Assembly (NCBI GenBank): GCA_047633055.1
Contig: JBLIEI010000026.1
Location: 1 to 54,163, forward strand
Source: CALJFL01 sp047633055
GTDB lineage: Bacteria > Pseudomonadota > Gammaproteobacteria > Pseudomonadales > Halieaceae
DNA length: 54,163 nt
Direction: 5' to 3'
Part shown: positions 40,387-50,378 of the stretch, piece by piece
How positions within the stretch are numbered: the first letter of the stretch is position 1
How the letters are laid out: every line of letters starts with the position of its first letter
Program-made: the position numbers and the translations under genes
Notes under the pieces: generated by a model
Databases searched by the model: none
The model's input: only the letters and a program-made list of their open reading frames with translations
What the model was told of the DNA's origin: nothing

Positions 40387-42710
40387 TTTGTCACAGCCAT
40401 TTCTGCCGCCCGTTGTAAATTGATGTGCAACTGACGGTAGCCCATAAAGTACTGCTTCTGCTCAGCAACGCCTTGTCCCCTATGGCCCAGCTCCGCTGAG
40501 GCCCGCAGGGTCCAGTTTGAGTCTGCCAAATGAGGCCGTGCCAAGCAGACCAGGTCTGCTCGCCCGGCAGCAATGATACTGTTGACGTGATCTACTTCGT
40601 AAATGTTACCGACCGCCATGGTCGCGATCCGGCCTTCATTGCGGATTCTGTCAGACAGCGGTGTCTGGAACATGCGACCTGGCTGTGGAGAGGCCTGGTG
40701 AGAAGTCTGACCACTGGACACATCGATGATATCGGCACCTGCGTCAGAAAAAGCCTTGGCGATGGCTACCGCGTCTTCTGCCGTGTTGCCGTCGTCACCC
40801 ATCCAATCGACCGCTGAGATGCGCACCGACATAGGCTTGTCTTGTGGCCAGGCCTCGCGCATTGCCGTGAACACCTCCAGAGGATAGCGCAGGCGATTTT
40901 CCAGACTGCCGCCGTATTCATCATTGCGCTTGTTGAGTACCGGAGTAATGAATGCAGATATCAGATAGCCGTGGCCTGCGTGGAACTCGACCATATCGAA
41001 ACCGGCGTTGCTCGCACGCTTGGTCGCGGCGACGAATTGATCACGCACTTCATCCATTTGCTCGCGAGTCATCTCGATGGGGACCTGCATGTGTGCATCA
41101 AAAGGAACCGCGCTGGGCGAAACCAGAGGCCAGTCCTCACCCGCCGGTAAGGGCTCATCGAGAATTGCCGGATCCCAGTTCCAGGGTTCCTTGGTGGCGC
41201 CCTTGGGGCCGGCATGAGCTAACTGGATGGCAAACTTGGCTTGGGTGTGGCCGTGGACAAAGTCAACAATACGCGTCCAGCTTGCTTCCTGCTCGTCGTT
41301 CCAAATCCCCGTACATCCCGGAGTAATGCGCGCTTCGGGCGATATGTCAGTCATCTCGGTATACACCAGGCCTGCGCCGCCTTTGGCCATCTGGCCGTAG
41401 TGCACCAGGTGCCAGTCATCGGGCATGCCGTCGGTGGCGCTATACATTGACATGGGTGACACCACTACACGGTTGATCAATGACATGTTGCCCAGTTGGT
41501 AGGGTAGAAACATGGGCGGCACCGCTTCGTCAAAGTCATCCCCCAGTACTTTTTTCGCTAGGTGCTTTTCCATGCCTTCCAGCCAGGGCGCGTCGCGCAG
41601 GCGCAGATTTTCATGGCTAACGCGCTGGCTGCGGGTAAGCATCGAGTAGTTAAATTGCTTGAGGTCAAAGGCGCTGACGTAGCGGGGGACATCCTCAAAC
41701 CAGATCATGGCGTTGCGGGCAGCACTTTGCAGGCGCAGGGCATCGACTTCCCGCTCTTTCTGATACGATTGCAGTGCTGTGGCGATGGTGGCGTCTGCAT
41801 CAAGGTGATTGGCCAGAGAAATTGCATCCTCCAGCCCCAGCTTGGTGCCTGAGCCAATAGAAAAGTGAGCCGTGTGTGCGGCATCCCCAATGAGTACTAC
41901 GCGATCATCTTTTACCCAGTTGCGGCACAGAACGTGGGGGAAATTAATCCACGCAGAACCACGGACGTGGGCTGAATTGGTCATCAGTGTGTTGTCGCCG
42001 AGATATTTCTCGAAGATTTTACGGCAGGTCTCAGCACTCTCCTCATGGCTCATATTGTCAAAGCCAATAGCGTCGTAGACGTCTGGATTGCACTCAATAA
42101 TAAAGGTCGATGTTTCGTTATCGAATTGATAGGCGTGGGCCCAGATCCAGCCGTGTTCGGTTTCCTCGAAGATAAAGGTGAAGGCGTCGTGGAAAGTCTG
42201 CTTGGTTCCCAGCCAGACGAACTTGTTGGGCCGAAGATCAATACTGCAGTCGAAGGTTTCCAGATCAGAGTTGCGGACTCTTGAGTTGAGGCCGTCAGCG
42301 GCTACGACCACGTCCGCATCCCCAAATGTTGTGTCGATGTCTTCAATATTAAACTCGTGCTCGAACACCAGGTTGACGCCCACTTCCCGACAGCGTTGGT
42401 GTAATAGCTGTAACATGCGCTTGCGGCCCAGGCCGATAAAGCCGTGACCATCAGAGCGTTCCAGTTCGCCGTTGACGAAACAATCGATCATGTCCCAGTG
42501 GATAAACTCCTTGGAGATGGCTTGGCCGCTCACTGGGTCATTGGCAATCAGATTTACCAGAGTTTGGTCAGAAAACACCACGCCCCAGCCGAAGGTGTCG
42601 TCGGGTTTGTTGCGCTCGTAAACCGAGACATCGTGGTTGGCATCCTTGAGTTTCATGGATATGGCAAGGTATAAACCGGCGGGGCCACCGCCAAGACAGA
42701 CAATTTTCAT
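40383..42710 (-). CDS. 2-Aminobenzoyl-CoA monooxygenase/reductase-like fusion (FAD monooxygenase + old yellow enzyme)
   Basis: A 775-residue two-domain protein. Residues 1-390 are a group A FAD monooxygenase: 'CLGGGPAGLYL' (5-15), 'VVAADGLNSRVR' with the DG motif (139-140) and 'VVLIGDAAHTAHFSIG' with the GD motif (275-276). Residues of about 398-775 are an FMN old yellow enzyme: 'LINRVVVSPM', 'QLAHAGPKGAT', 'EFHAGHGYLISAFITPVLN' and 'NEYGGSLENR'. This fusion is the known architecture of 2-aminobenzoyl-CoA monooxygenase/reductase and of salicylyl-CoA 5-hydroxylase, which dearomatise aryl-CoA substrates. The aminobenzoyl substrate fits the surrounding isatinate-related genes. It heads the leftward degradation operon, with two operator-like palindromes upstream. 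Confidence 0.92.
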   Translation of the reverse strand: MKIVCLGGGPAGLYLAISMKLKDANHDVSVYERNKPDDTFGWGVVFSDQTLVNLIANDPVSGQAISKEFIHWDMIDCFVNGELERSDGHGFIGLGRKRMLQLLHQRCREVGVNLVFEHEFNIEDIDTTFGDADVVVAADGLNSRVRNSDLETFDCSIDLRPNKFVWLGTKQTFHDAFTFIFEETEHGWIWAHAYQFDNETSTFIIECNPDVYDAIGFDNMSHEESAETCRKIFEKYLGDNTLMTNSAHVRGSAWINFPHVLCRNWVKDDRVVLIGDAAHTAHFSIGSGTKLGLEDAISLANHLDADATIATALQSYQKEREVDALRLQSAARNAMIWFEDVPRYVSAFDLKQFNYSMLTRSQRVSHENLRLRDAPWLEGMEKHLAKKVLGDDFDEAVPPMFLPYQLGNMSLINRVVVSPMSMYSATDGMPDDWHLVHYGQMAKGGAGLVYTEMTDISPEARITPGCTGIWNDEQEASWTRIVDFVHGHTQAKFAIQLAHAGPKGATKEPWNWDPAILDEPLPAGEDWPLVSPSAVPFDAHMQVPIEMTREQMDEVRDQFVAATKRASNAGFDMVEFHAGHGYLISAFITPVLNKRNDEYGGSLENRLRYPLEVFTAMREAWPQDKPMSVRISAVDWMGDDGNTAEDAVAIAKAFSDAGADIIDVSSGQTSHQASPQPGRMFQTPLSDRIRNEGRIATMAVGNIYEVDHVNSIIAAGRADLVCLARPHLADSNWTLRASAELGHRGQGVAEQKQYFMGYRQLHINLQRAAEMAVTK

Positions 42711-42769
42711 TTAGATCTCCGTTATGCGGGCACACGGCAAAATCGAGTTCGCCATGCCACACGCATTAG

Positions 42770-42781
42770 TTTAAGCTTAAA
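42770..42781. promoter_or_regulatory. Perfect 12-bp palindrome TTTAAGCTTAAA upstream of the monooxygenase gene
   Basis: A short perfect palindrome with the same centre (TTAAGCTTAA) as the 20-bp site at 43348, 59 bases upstream of the monooxygenase start. It probably is a weaker copy of the MarR site. Confidence 0.55.
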
Positions 42782-42801
42782 GCGAAAGAATTATAGCGCA
42801 A

Positions 42802-42821
42802 ACATTTTAAATATAAAATAT
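42802..42821. promoter_or_regulatory. Imperfect operator palindrome upstream of marR
   Basis: ACATTTTAAATATAAAATAT (20 bp) has the same left half as the 43348 palindrome and a right half with only a few changes. It ends 15 bases before the marR start, a position suited to autorepression. Confidence 0.6.
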
Positions 42822-42836
42822 CTTTGAAGGCCGACT

Positions 42837-43328
42837 ATGGCAAGTAATCCTAAGAGTGTTGCGTTAGACCATGAAACCCGCTTGCACGAGGACGATCACC
42901 ACTCGCTAAAGCTCTGGCTGCGCTTGCTGACCTGCTCCAGTCTGATTGAGACTGAGTTGCGCAGTGCGCTGCGGGAGACCTTCAATACCACACTCCCGCG
43001 CTTTGATTTTCTTGCACAGTTGGAGCGTGTGCCTGACGGTTTAACTATGGGGGCCTTGTCGCAGCGGATGATGGTATCCGGAGGTAATGTCTCCGGCATT
43101 GCCACCCAACTGGTTAAAGAGGGCTTGGTGGATAGGAGTCCGGTACCCGATAACCGGCGGACGTTTATTGTGAAACTTACGCCCAAAGGGAAACGTACCT
43201 TCCGGAAAATGGCGGAAGAGCATGAAGGATGGGTGATTGGTATGTTGGGGCATCTTGAGCTCGATGAGGTCGATCAGCTGATGACGTTACTGGCGCGAGT
43301 CAAGCAGCGCGCTCTTACTGAAGATTGA
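42837..43328 (+). CDS. MarR-family transcriptional regulator
   Basis: A 163-residue winged-helix repressor. The DNA-binding region is 'LTMGALSQRMMVSGGNVSGI' (recognition helix) followed by the wing 'EGLVDRSPVPDNRRTFIVKL', with the conserved Asp-x-Arg ('DNRR'). The flanking helices are the dimerisation parts. It sits between two divergent catabolic transcripts, and palindromes lie immediately before and after it. Regulators of aromatic acid CoA pathways often belong to this family, with an aromatic acid or CoA-ester as inducer; the inducer here is unknown. Confidence 0.93.
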   Translation: MASNPKSVALDHETRLHEDDHHSLKLWLRLLTCSSLIETELRSALRETFNTTLPRFDFLAQLERVPDGLTMGALSQRMMVSGGNVSGIATQLVKEGLVDRSPVPDNRRTFIVKLTPKGKRTFRKMAEEHEGWVIGMLGHLELDEVDQLMTLLARVKQRALTED

Positions 43329-43335
43329 TCAGACC

Positions 43336-43367
43336 TTGCCAAAACCCACATTTTAAGCTTAAAATGT
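43336..43367 (+). promoter_or_regulatory. Promoter with overlapping perfect 20-bp operator for the second OYE gene
   Basis: ACATTTTAAGCTTAAAATGT (43348-43367) is a perfect 20-bp palindrome. TTGCCA (43336-43341) and TAAAAT (43360-43365, 18-base spacer) form a plausible promoter whose -10 lies inside the operator. The site ends 27 bases before the OYE ATG, so a bound MarR protein would block RNA polymerase. Confidence 0.68.
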
Positions 43368-43394
43368 TTCCCTCATTGAGAGGAAGCAATAACC

Positions 43395-44849
43395 ATGTGG
43401 AAACCCGCAGAACGTATCAAGTACACCGCTGTTGAAGATGAGTGGCCCAGCGCCAGCGAGGCACTCGCCAGCAAACTGTTCAGCCCCTTTGAAGTAGGCC
43501 CTATGACCCTGTCCCAACGGACCTGGGTGCCGGCCATGGTGCCTTGGCGTTCTAATGAGGAGGGAGAGGTCACCGACGATGTACTGCAGTGGTACCGGCG
43601 GTTTGCAGAAGGTAAGCCGGGTGTGATTGTGGTTGAGGCCACTGGCGTAAGAAATATTGCCAGCGGGCCGCTATTGCGTATCGGCGATGATCGTTACATT
43701 CCCGGCTTGAAAAGACTGGCCGATGTGGTACGCGAAGCCAGCGGCGGCGAGACCCGCCTACTGATTCAGATTATTGATTTTCTCAATATACGCAGACGCC
43801 CTGATCCAGAAAAGTTTTTACAGCGATTTTTGCCGATTACCGCGCAACACAGAGAGGCCTTGGGCCTGTCAGACGCCGATGAGCAACAGGTGCGAGATGC
43901 GTTGCAGGCAATGTCAGCGGAAGAGCAAGAGAACGTATTGACCATCAAAGAATGGGAAGACATGCAGCTGGGCTATCGAGAGCGAGTCACTGATGTGCAG
44001 ATACCCGCCATCGCCGAGTTGCCACAAACCCTGCCGGTACTTTTTGCCAGCGCCGCATCGCGCGCCGAGCAAGCCGGCTTCGATGGGGTAGAGCTGCACT
44101 ACGCACATGCCTACACCATGGCTTCATTCCTGTCGGCCACTAATACGCGTGAGGATGGCTACGGCGGTGCCCGGGAGAATCGTGTCAGGTTGCCCCTAGA
44201 GGTATACCAGGCAGTCCGAGATGCCACAGGGCCCGACTTTGCCGTGGGCTGTCGCTTTCTCAGTGATGAAATTATCTCCCAGGGCAACAATGTCGATGAT
44301 GCCTGTTTCTTTGGCCGGGCCTTCGCAGAAGCGGGAATGGATTTTCTGTCCTTGTCCCGGGGCGGCAAGTTCGACGATGCGAAGCAGCCAAAAGTGGGCT
44401 GGGCGGCTTACCCCTACACCGGCCAAAGTGGTTACGAGTGTATGCCGGGCTATATTTCAGATGAGCAGGGCCCTTTTGGCCGCAATATAGAACCCGCCGC
44501 TGCGATTCGCGAAAGTTTACGTAGTCACGATTTGGCAACGCCGATCGTAATGGCGGGTGGAATTTACGGTTTCGCCCGTGCGGAGGAAGTGCTTCAGGCC
44601 GACAAGGCAGATATTATTGGCCTCGCTCGGCAGGCCCTCGCTGACCCCGATTGGTTTGAGAAGGTTAAGACCGGTTATGGGCCAGAGGTAATAATCTGCC
44701 GCTACAGTAATTATTGCGAGGGCCTTGATCAAAAGCACAAGCAGGTCACGTGTGAGCTGTGGGATCGAGTCGATCTGGATGAGCCAGGTATTGCTAAAAC
44801 GATTGACGGTAAGCGGCGCATGATTGCACCACGCTGGAAGCCGGCATAA
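43395..44849 (+). CDS. Old yellow enzyme family oxidoreductase, long form (484 aa)
   Basis: An FMN TIM-barrel reductase with 'FEVGPMTLSQRTWVPAMVPW', 'ELHYAHAYTMASFLSATNTR', 'GYGGARENRVRL', 'VGCRFLSDEI' and 'IVMAGGIYGFARAEEVLQAD'. It differs from ordinary members by an insertion of about 55 residues (about 130-185, rich in Glu/Gln and predicted helical) before the first catalytic His, and by Cys residues near the C-terminus ('CRYSNYCEGLDQKHKQVTCE'). The latter is a Cys-x6-Cys-x11-Cys pattern that could bind a metal. It has its own operator-controlled promoter and a good ribosome binding site (AGAGGAAG). It probably reduces a ring double bond in the same route as the fused enzyme. Confidence 0.85.
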   Translation: MWKPAERIKYTAVEDEWPSASEALASKLFSPFEVGPMTLSQRTWVPAMVPWRSNEEGEVTDDVLQWYRRFAEGKPGVIVVEATGVRNIASGPLLRIGDDRYIPGLKRLADVVREASGGETRLLIQIIDFLNIRRRPDPEKFLQRFLPITAQHREALGLSDADEQQVRDALQAMSAEEQENVLTIKEWEDMQLGYRERVTDVQIPAIAELPQTLPVLFASAASRAEQAGFDGVELHYAHAYTMASFLSATNTREDGYGGARENRVRLPLEVYQAVRDATGPDFAVGCRFLSDEIISQGNNVDDACFFGRAFAEAGMDFLSLSRGGKFDDAKQPKVGWAAYPYTGQSGYECMPGYISDEQGPFGRNIEPAAAIRESLRSHDLATPIVMAGGIYGFARAEEVLQADKADIIGLARQALADPDWFEKVKTGYGPEVIICRYSNYCEGLDQKHKQVTCELWDRVDLDEPGIAKTIDGKRRMIAPRWKPA

Positions 44850-45043
44850 GCGAATCTGTTAGACGAGACACTAGCCGGGCTATGGTCGGTTGCGGTTCGC
44901 TGCCGGTGTCGGACGAGCAAAATCTTTTCAGTCGCTCCCGGGATGCCGGACCAACGAATTCGCTTGGTAAGAAGCACTCTCCCGCCCGCGGCCGCTGGAA
45001 TATGATATTTTTCTACCCGAAACCGCAGATTTTTATGGCCGTG
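44850..45043. other. Gap between convergent OYE and MFS genes
   Basis: 194 bases without a supportable gene or a clear rho-independent terminator. Frames through it are shadows of random sequence. Confidence 0.5.
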
Positions 45044-46213
45044 CTACTTCGCCCGCTTTATTGCCTGATAGTGGTTTATCAGAGGTATTAATATCAACAA
45101 ATAGGACAGCGCGAATAACGAAATACCTGCACAGATCACCGCATCGTAATTGCCATCGCCTAGTATCGTTGCAGCGAAAGCGGGCCCCACTGCCAGGCCC
45201 AGCATCTGCGCCGCCACCGCGTAAACCACGACTCTGCCGTGACGATCGAAGCTGGCCATCGCGCCCAACAGGAACGGATGTGTCATATTCCAGGCGAAGT
45301 TATAAATACCCACGGTGATGGCGTAGACGATTGCGGTGAACTGCCCGAACAGTGCAAACAACACTATTGCGCCACCGACAATGCCGAACGCCAATGGCCA
45401 TGCGCGACCGAAACGGCGGCCCGCCATGGCGGCGAGAAATGCGCCTGCTATACCTAGAAACTGCGAGATCATCAGGCCGTTTGCCACGCCCTGTTCGCTC
45501 ACGCCACCGTTAAGGCCAATGAGAAACAGATAGGCCCAGACAACGCCCTGGGCGAAGAAGTAGGTGAACATGGCGAGGATCGCCAGCACTCGAAAAGGCG
45601 TAGTCAGGTCAACGGCGTCTTCTTCGATTTGCAGGTGCTCTGCGCCGGAGTTCGGTATTTTCGATAGGACTAGCCAGCCCGTGGCGCCAAATATCGCGAA
45701 AAATATCAGGATGCCCTTCATTCCAATGAGTGCTAGCGCGACCGGAAACACCCACAAGCCCAGAGCGCCATAGGTAAGAACACCCATGATCAGATAGCCA
45801 AAATTGCGGTCCGATAATCGGGTCAGGCCGATAATCGTAAACGTGAGCGACACTAAGCCGCCTGAACCCAGTCCACTGATAAAACGGAGACTAGCGAAGA
45901 CGACCATGTCGTCGGTTAAGGTAGAGGCGAGGTTACCCAATACAAACAAGGCAATAGAGAGGCGAAATATGCGTTGCCAGCTGGTGTTGTGCCCACCCAG
46001 AGCCAACGCGACGGTGGTCAGGGCCAGGCCCCAGATTTCAATCGAGGCGATGTATCCTGCCTGCTGTTCATTAAAGCCATAGAACTCTACCAGGCCCTGA
46101 ACGAAACCCGGTTGCACAATGAATACCGAGGCACCGATCACGCTCAGGTAGATGGCGGCGAAAAGAGAGGCGCGGCTGTTTACATCGATTTGGTCACTGG
46201 CGGACTGAGACAT
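45044..46213 (-). CDS. Major facilitator superfamily transporter
   Basis: A 389-residue protein with about twelve hydrophobic segments, a small N-terminal cytoplasmic region and 'LRFISGLGSGGLVSL' in TM4-TM5 typical of MFS. It resembles the small MFS carriers that accompany aromatic degradation genes. Substrate not readable. It is divergent from the LuxR-type gene (70-base gap) and convergent with the OYE gene. Either the aromatic acid of the island or the compound of the right-hand operon could be its cargo. Confidence 0.88.
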   Translation of the reverse strand: MSQSASDQIDVNSRASLFAAIYLSVIGASVFIVQPGFVQGLVEFYGFNEQQAGYIASIEIWGLALTTVALALGGHNTSWQRIFRLSIALFVLGNLASTLTDDMVVFASLRFISGLGSGGLVSLTFTIIGLTRLSDRNFGYLIMGVLTYGALGLWVFPVALALIGMKGILIFFAIFGATGWLVLSKIPNSGAEHLQIEEDAVDLTTPFRVLAILAMFTYFFAQGVVWAYLFLIGLNGGVSEQGVANGLMISQFLGIAGAFLAAMAGRRFGRAWPLAFGIVGGAIVLFALFGQFTAIVYAITVGIYNFAWNMTHPFLLGAMASFDRHGRVVVYAVAAQMLGLAVGPAFAATILGDGNYDAVICAGISLFALSYLLILIPLINHYQAIKRAK

Positions 46214-46283
46214 GCGCTTTTCCTGCTATTGTTATTCGAGTTAGTATGCGACAGCACTCATCGAGAAACCATCCGCCGAAAGT

Positions 46284-46994
46284 ATGACCGCAGTAGAGTT
46301 GACAGAGAACTATCCCAATCGCTTTCAGCGCGAGAGTCTTGATCTTATTCATGGTCTATTGCCCTTGTCCTATTCGGGCTTTTACCTCGTGGGGGCGGAC
46401 ATGCGTCACCGTGGCGTGGTATTGAGAAATTTAGATCCGGAGACAGAGCGCGATTACGCGACCAAATATGGCGACATCGATCCGCTAAATCCGGCGCTCT
46501 TTAGTCACACCGATGTCACGGTTGCCTGTATCGACGCGCAGGTGAGTGAGCCCGAGTTGCTCGCCTCAGATTACTACCTGAAGTTTATGAAACCCGCGAA
46601 ACAGCGTCATGTAGCTGATATGTTTTTTCGTCACGGCAGCGATATTATTGCTGTATTAACCATGTTGCGCGATGAATCGGCCGGCCCGTTTAGTGATCAA
46701 GAACTGACGTTACTGCGGCAGGTGCAGCCTTTCCTGGAGTACACGCTGAACGCGGTGTATATGCCCAAGCGTTATCGGCAGCGGGAAACGGTGCAGCAGC
46801 ATTACAAGCTCACCGATCGCGAATTGGACGTGCTTGAACTCATCGTAGCGGGTGCCAGTAACAAAGTGATTGCCCGAGAACTCGATCTTGGGCTGGCGAC
46901 GGTTAAAACGCATGTTCAGCATATTTTTCAGAAAGTTGAAGTGCCCTCGCGCACCGCTCTGAGTGCGCAAATACTCGGTGAGCTGGTTAATTAA
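46284..46994 (+). CDS. LuxR-type transcriptional regulator
   Basis: A 236-residue regulator. The C-terminal HTH is 'KLTDRELDVLELIVAGASNK' followed by 'VIARELDLGLATVKTHVQHI', a GerE/LuxR domain. The first 165 residues form an uncharacterised sensor domain, possibly GAF-like ('GFYLVGADMRHRGVVLRNL'); it lacks clear acyl-homoserine-lactone binding signatures. It lies upstream of, and in line with, the SDR/phospho-lyase/kinase operon and divergent from the MFS gene, so it may control one or both. Confidence 0.87.
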   Translation: MTAVELTENYPNRFQRESLDLIHGLLPLSYSGFYLVGADMRHRGVVLRNLDPETERDYATKYGDIDPLNPALFSHTDVTVACIDAQVSEPELLASDYYLKFMKPAKQRHVADMFFRHGSDIIAVLTMLRDESAGPFSDQELTLLRQVQPFLEYTLNAVYMPKRYRQRETVQQHYKLTDRELDVLELIVAGASNKVIARELDLGLATVKTHVQHIFQKVEVPSRTALSAQILGELVN

Positions 46995-47099
46995 TCCTGA
47001 TTTGGCAATCTCGCGCGGGCCTCATCCTTTTGCCTGATGGTTTATTCCCTACGCTATGAACTATGCTTTCCCAACAGATAACACGTAGGTGGATAAGCA

Positions 47100-47883
47100 A
47101 TGTTTGGAGATTTAACCGGTAAAGTCGCCATTGTGACTGGCGCGGGCCAGGGGATTGGTGAAGGAATTGCCAAGGTTTTTGCCCAGCACGGGGCGAAGGT
47201 TGTCGTCGCTACACGCAGTGTGGGCAATGGTCAGGAAACGGTGGATGACATCGTTGCTGCTCGTGGCGAAGCCATGCTTGTGCAGTGCGATGTGGGTTTG
47301 CATAAGCAGGTGGACTCAGTCGTTGCCGCGGCGGTGGCAGCGTATGGGCGTGTTGATATTGGTATCCATAACGCGGCGATCTACCCTCTGCACACTATCG
47401 ATGACCTTACCGATGAGGTGATCGACCAGACTTTGTCGGTAAATATGAAAGCAGCGGTCTGGCTGACCCAGGCCTGTGTTCCTCATTTTCGCAACCAGGG
47501 CGGTGGCCGTATGATTTTCACTTCCTCAGTGACGGGTCCTCGGGTCGCGATGCCAGGAACCTCTCACTACGCTATGTCCAAGGGTGGTATGAATGGTTTT
47601 ATTCGCACCGCAGCGCTGGAGTATGCCCGCGAAAATATCACCATAAACGGGGTAGAGCCGGGCTACATTCTCACCGCGGCAATGTCAGCATTGGGGGGTG
47701 AGGAGGAACTGAAGGCGATGTCCCAGTGTATTCCACTGGGGAAATTGGGGGTGCCTGAAGATATTGCCTATACCATGCTCTTTTTGGCAACCGATGAGGC
47801 CTCTTACCTCACCGGGCAGACTATCGTGGTCGACGGTGGCTCCACGCTACCTGAAAGTCAGGTCGTAATGGATGGCTTTTACG

Positions 47884-47891
<8 letters not shown>
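47100..47891 (+). CDS. Short-chain dehydrogenase/reductase
   Basis: A 263-residue SDR with 'VTGAGQGIGEGIAKVF' (12-27), 'HNAAIYPLH', 'IFTSSVTGPRV', catalytic 'YAMSKGGM' and 'VEPGYILTAAM'. First gene of an operon with the phospho-lyase-like (8-base overlap) and kinase-like genes. Given this company it may oxidise an alcohol intermediate of an amino alcohol route, which is an inference. Confidence 0.9.
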
Positions 47892-49161
<1,270 letters not shown>

Positions 49162-49163
49162 CT

Positions 49164-50198
49164 ATGGCGACTGGGTTTTATCAGTTGGACGACGCAGGTC
49201 AGGCTCAGGCCATGGGTGTTTTGGCTACCGCTGCGTTGGAGCAGTGGAGTTTACAGGGCAGTAAAGTCGAGCTGATCAAGTATCGGGAGAACGCTGTTTT
49301 CAAAATAGTCACTGCTGATGGCACTCGCTATGCGCTACGGATTCACCGCTACGGCTATCACAGTGACGAGGAATTACGCTCTGAACTGCAGTGGTTGGTC
49401 GCCCTGGACGAAGCCGGTATCGCAGTGCCTGAGGCCTTGCCTACCATCACCGGAGAGTTCTTCACCCATGTAAAAGTTGACCCGGTGCCCGAGCCCCGCC
49501 AGGTAGATTTACTGGTCTGGCTTGAGGGCGACCAGCTTGGGTCTCTGGAGGAGGGTATAGACGATCAGGGGGTGGGCACCGAAAACAATTATTACACCAT
49601 CGGTACGCTGGCCGCCAGAGTGCACAACCAGGCCGTGGATTGGCAGTCGCCGCCCGGCTTTGTTCGTCACGCCTGGGATGCGGAGGGTCTGGTGGGTGAT
49701 CACCCATTCTGGGCTGAGTTTTGGGAGCTGGAAGCCCTCACGAATGAACAGCGAGTGTTGCTAATCAACGCCCGCAACCAAGTGCGTGAAGACTTGGCGG
49801 CCTACGCGGCACAGCCTGAAAATGCAAAGCGATACAGCATGATCCACGCCGATTTTGTGGTTGAAAACCTATTGGTAGATGGCAGTGCCGTCCGTTTGAT
49901 CGATTTTGATGACGCCGGCTTTGGTTGGCATTTGTTTGAGCTGGCCACTGCGCTGTATTTCGAGATGGAGGAGGATTTCTATCCCAGAGCCTTTGACGCA
50001 ATGATTGCAGGCTACAGGCAGCACCGCGACCTGCCGGATGACCAAGTGGCACAAATGCCACTGTTCTTCCTCGCCCGCTCTTTTACCTATTTGGGCTGGG
50101 TGCATACCCGCAGTGAAACCCAGACGGCCAAGGAACTCACGCCTATGTTGGTTAGCAAGTGTTGTGCCTTGGCTCGTGACTATCTGGGGATTGAATAG
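49164..50198 (+). CDS. APH/choline-kinase-fold phosphotransferase (amino-alcohol kinase-like)
   Basis: A 344-residue kinase of the aminoglycoside-phosphotransferase fold. The catalytic loop 'MIHADFVVENLLVDG' carries HxD-x4-N and 'RLIDFDDAGFGWHLFELATA' the DFG-like metal site; an N-terminal nucleotide region 'ENAVFKIVTADGTRYALRIH' supplies the Lys/Arg. ATG 49164 lies two bases after the phospho-lyase stop. In human and bacterial relatives, hydroxylysine kinase (AGPHD1) pairs with a phospho-lyase of the AGXT2L family, and the pair may be fused. Predicted: phosphorylates an amino alcohol that its neighbour then cleaves. Confidence 0.87.
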   Translation: MATGFYQLDDAGQAQAMGVLATAALEQWSLQGSKVELIKYRENAVFKIVTADGTRYALRIHRYGYHSDEELRSELQWLVALDEAGIAVPEALPTITGEFFTHVKVDPVPEPRQVDLLVWLEGDQLGSLEEGIDDQGVGTENNYYTIGTLAARVHNQAVDWQSPPGFVRHAWDAEGLVGDHPFWAEFWELEALTNEQRVLLINARNQVREDLAAYAAQPENAKRYSMIHADFVVENLLVDGSAVRLIDFDDAGFGWHLFELATALYFEMEEDFYPRAFDAMIAGYRQHRDLPDDQVAQMPLFFLARSFTYLGWVHTRSETQTAKELTPMLVSKCCALARDYLGIE

Positions 50199-50378
50199 GC
50201 TCGGGAGGCCAGCCATACCGTTAGGAGTGTAGATAGTTCGCATTTCCCCATGCGCTGTTGGTCAATTTTCGATTTCGCTCCTATCCAAGTTATCCATCCA
50301 GTAGTTTGGTGTAATACTTAACACAACAACTACATTACTCGAAAGCAAAATTATAACTCCAAACTGAGAGGTACCGAT

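Noticed and set aside
44729..44977. Minus-strand frame at the end of the second OYE gene
   Set aside because: Basic, Arg-rich antisense translation with no domain or ribosome binding site.
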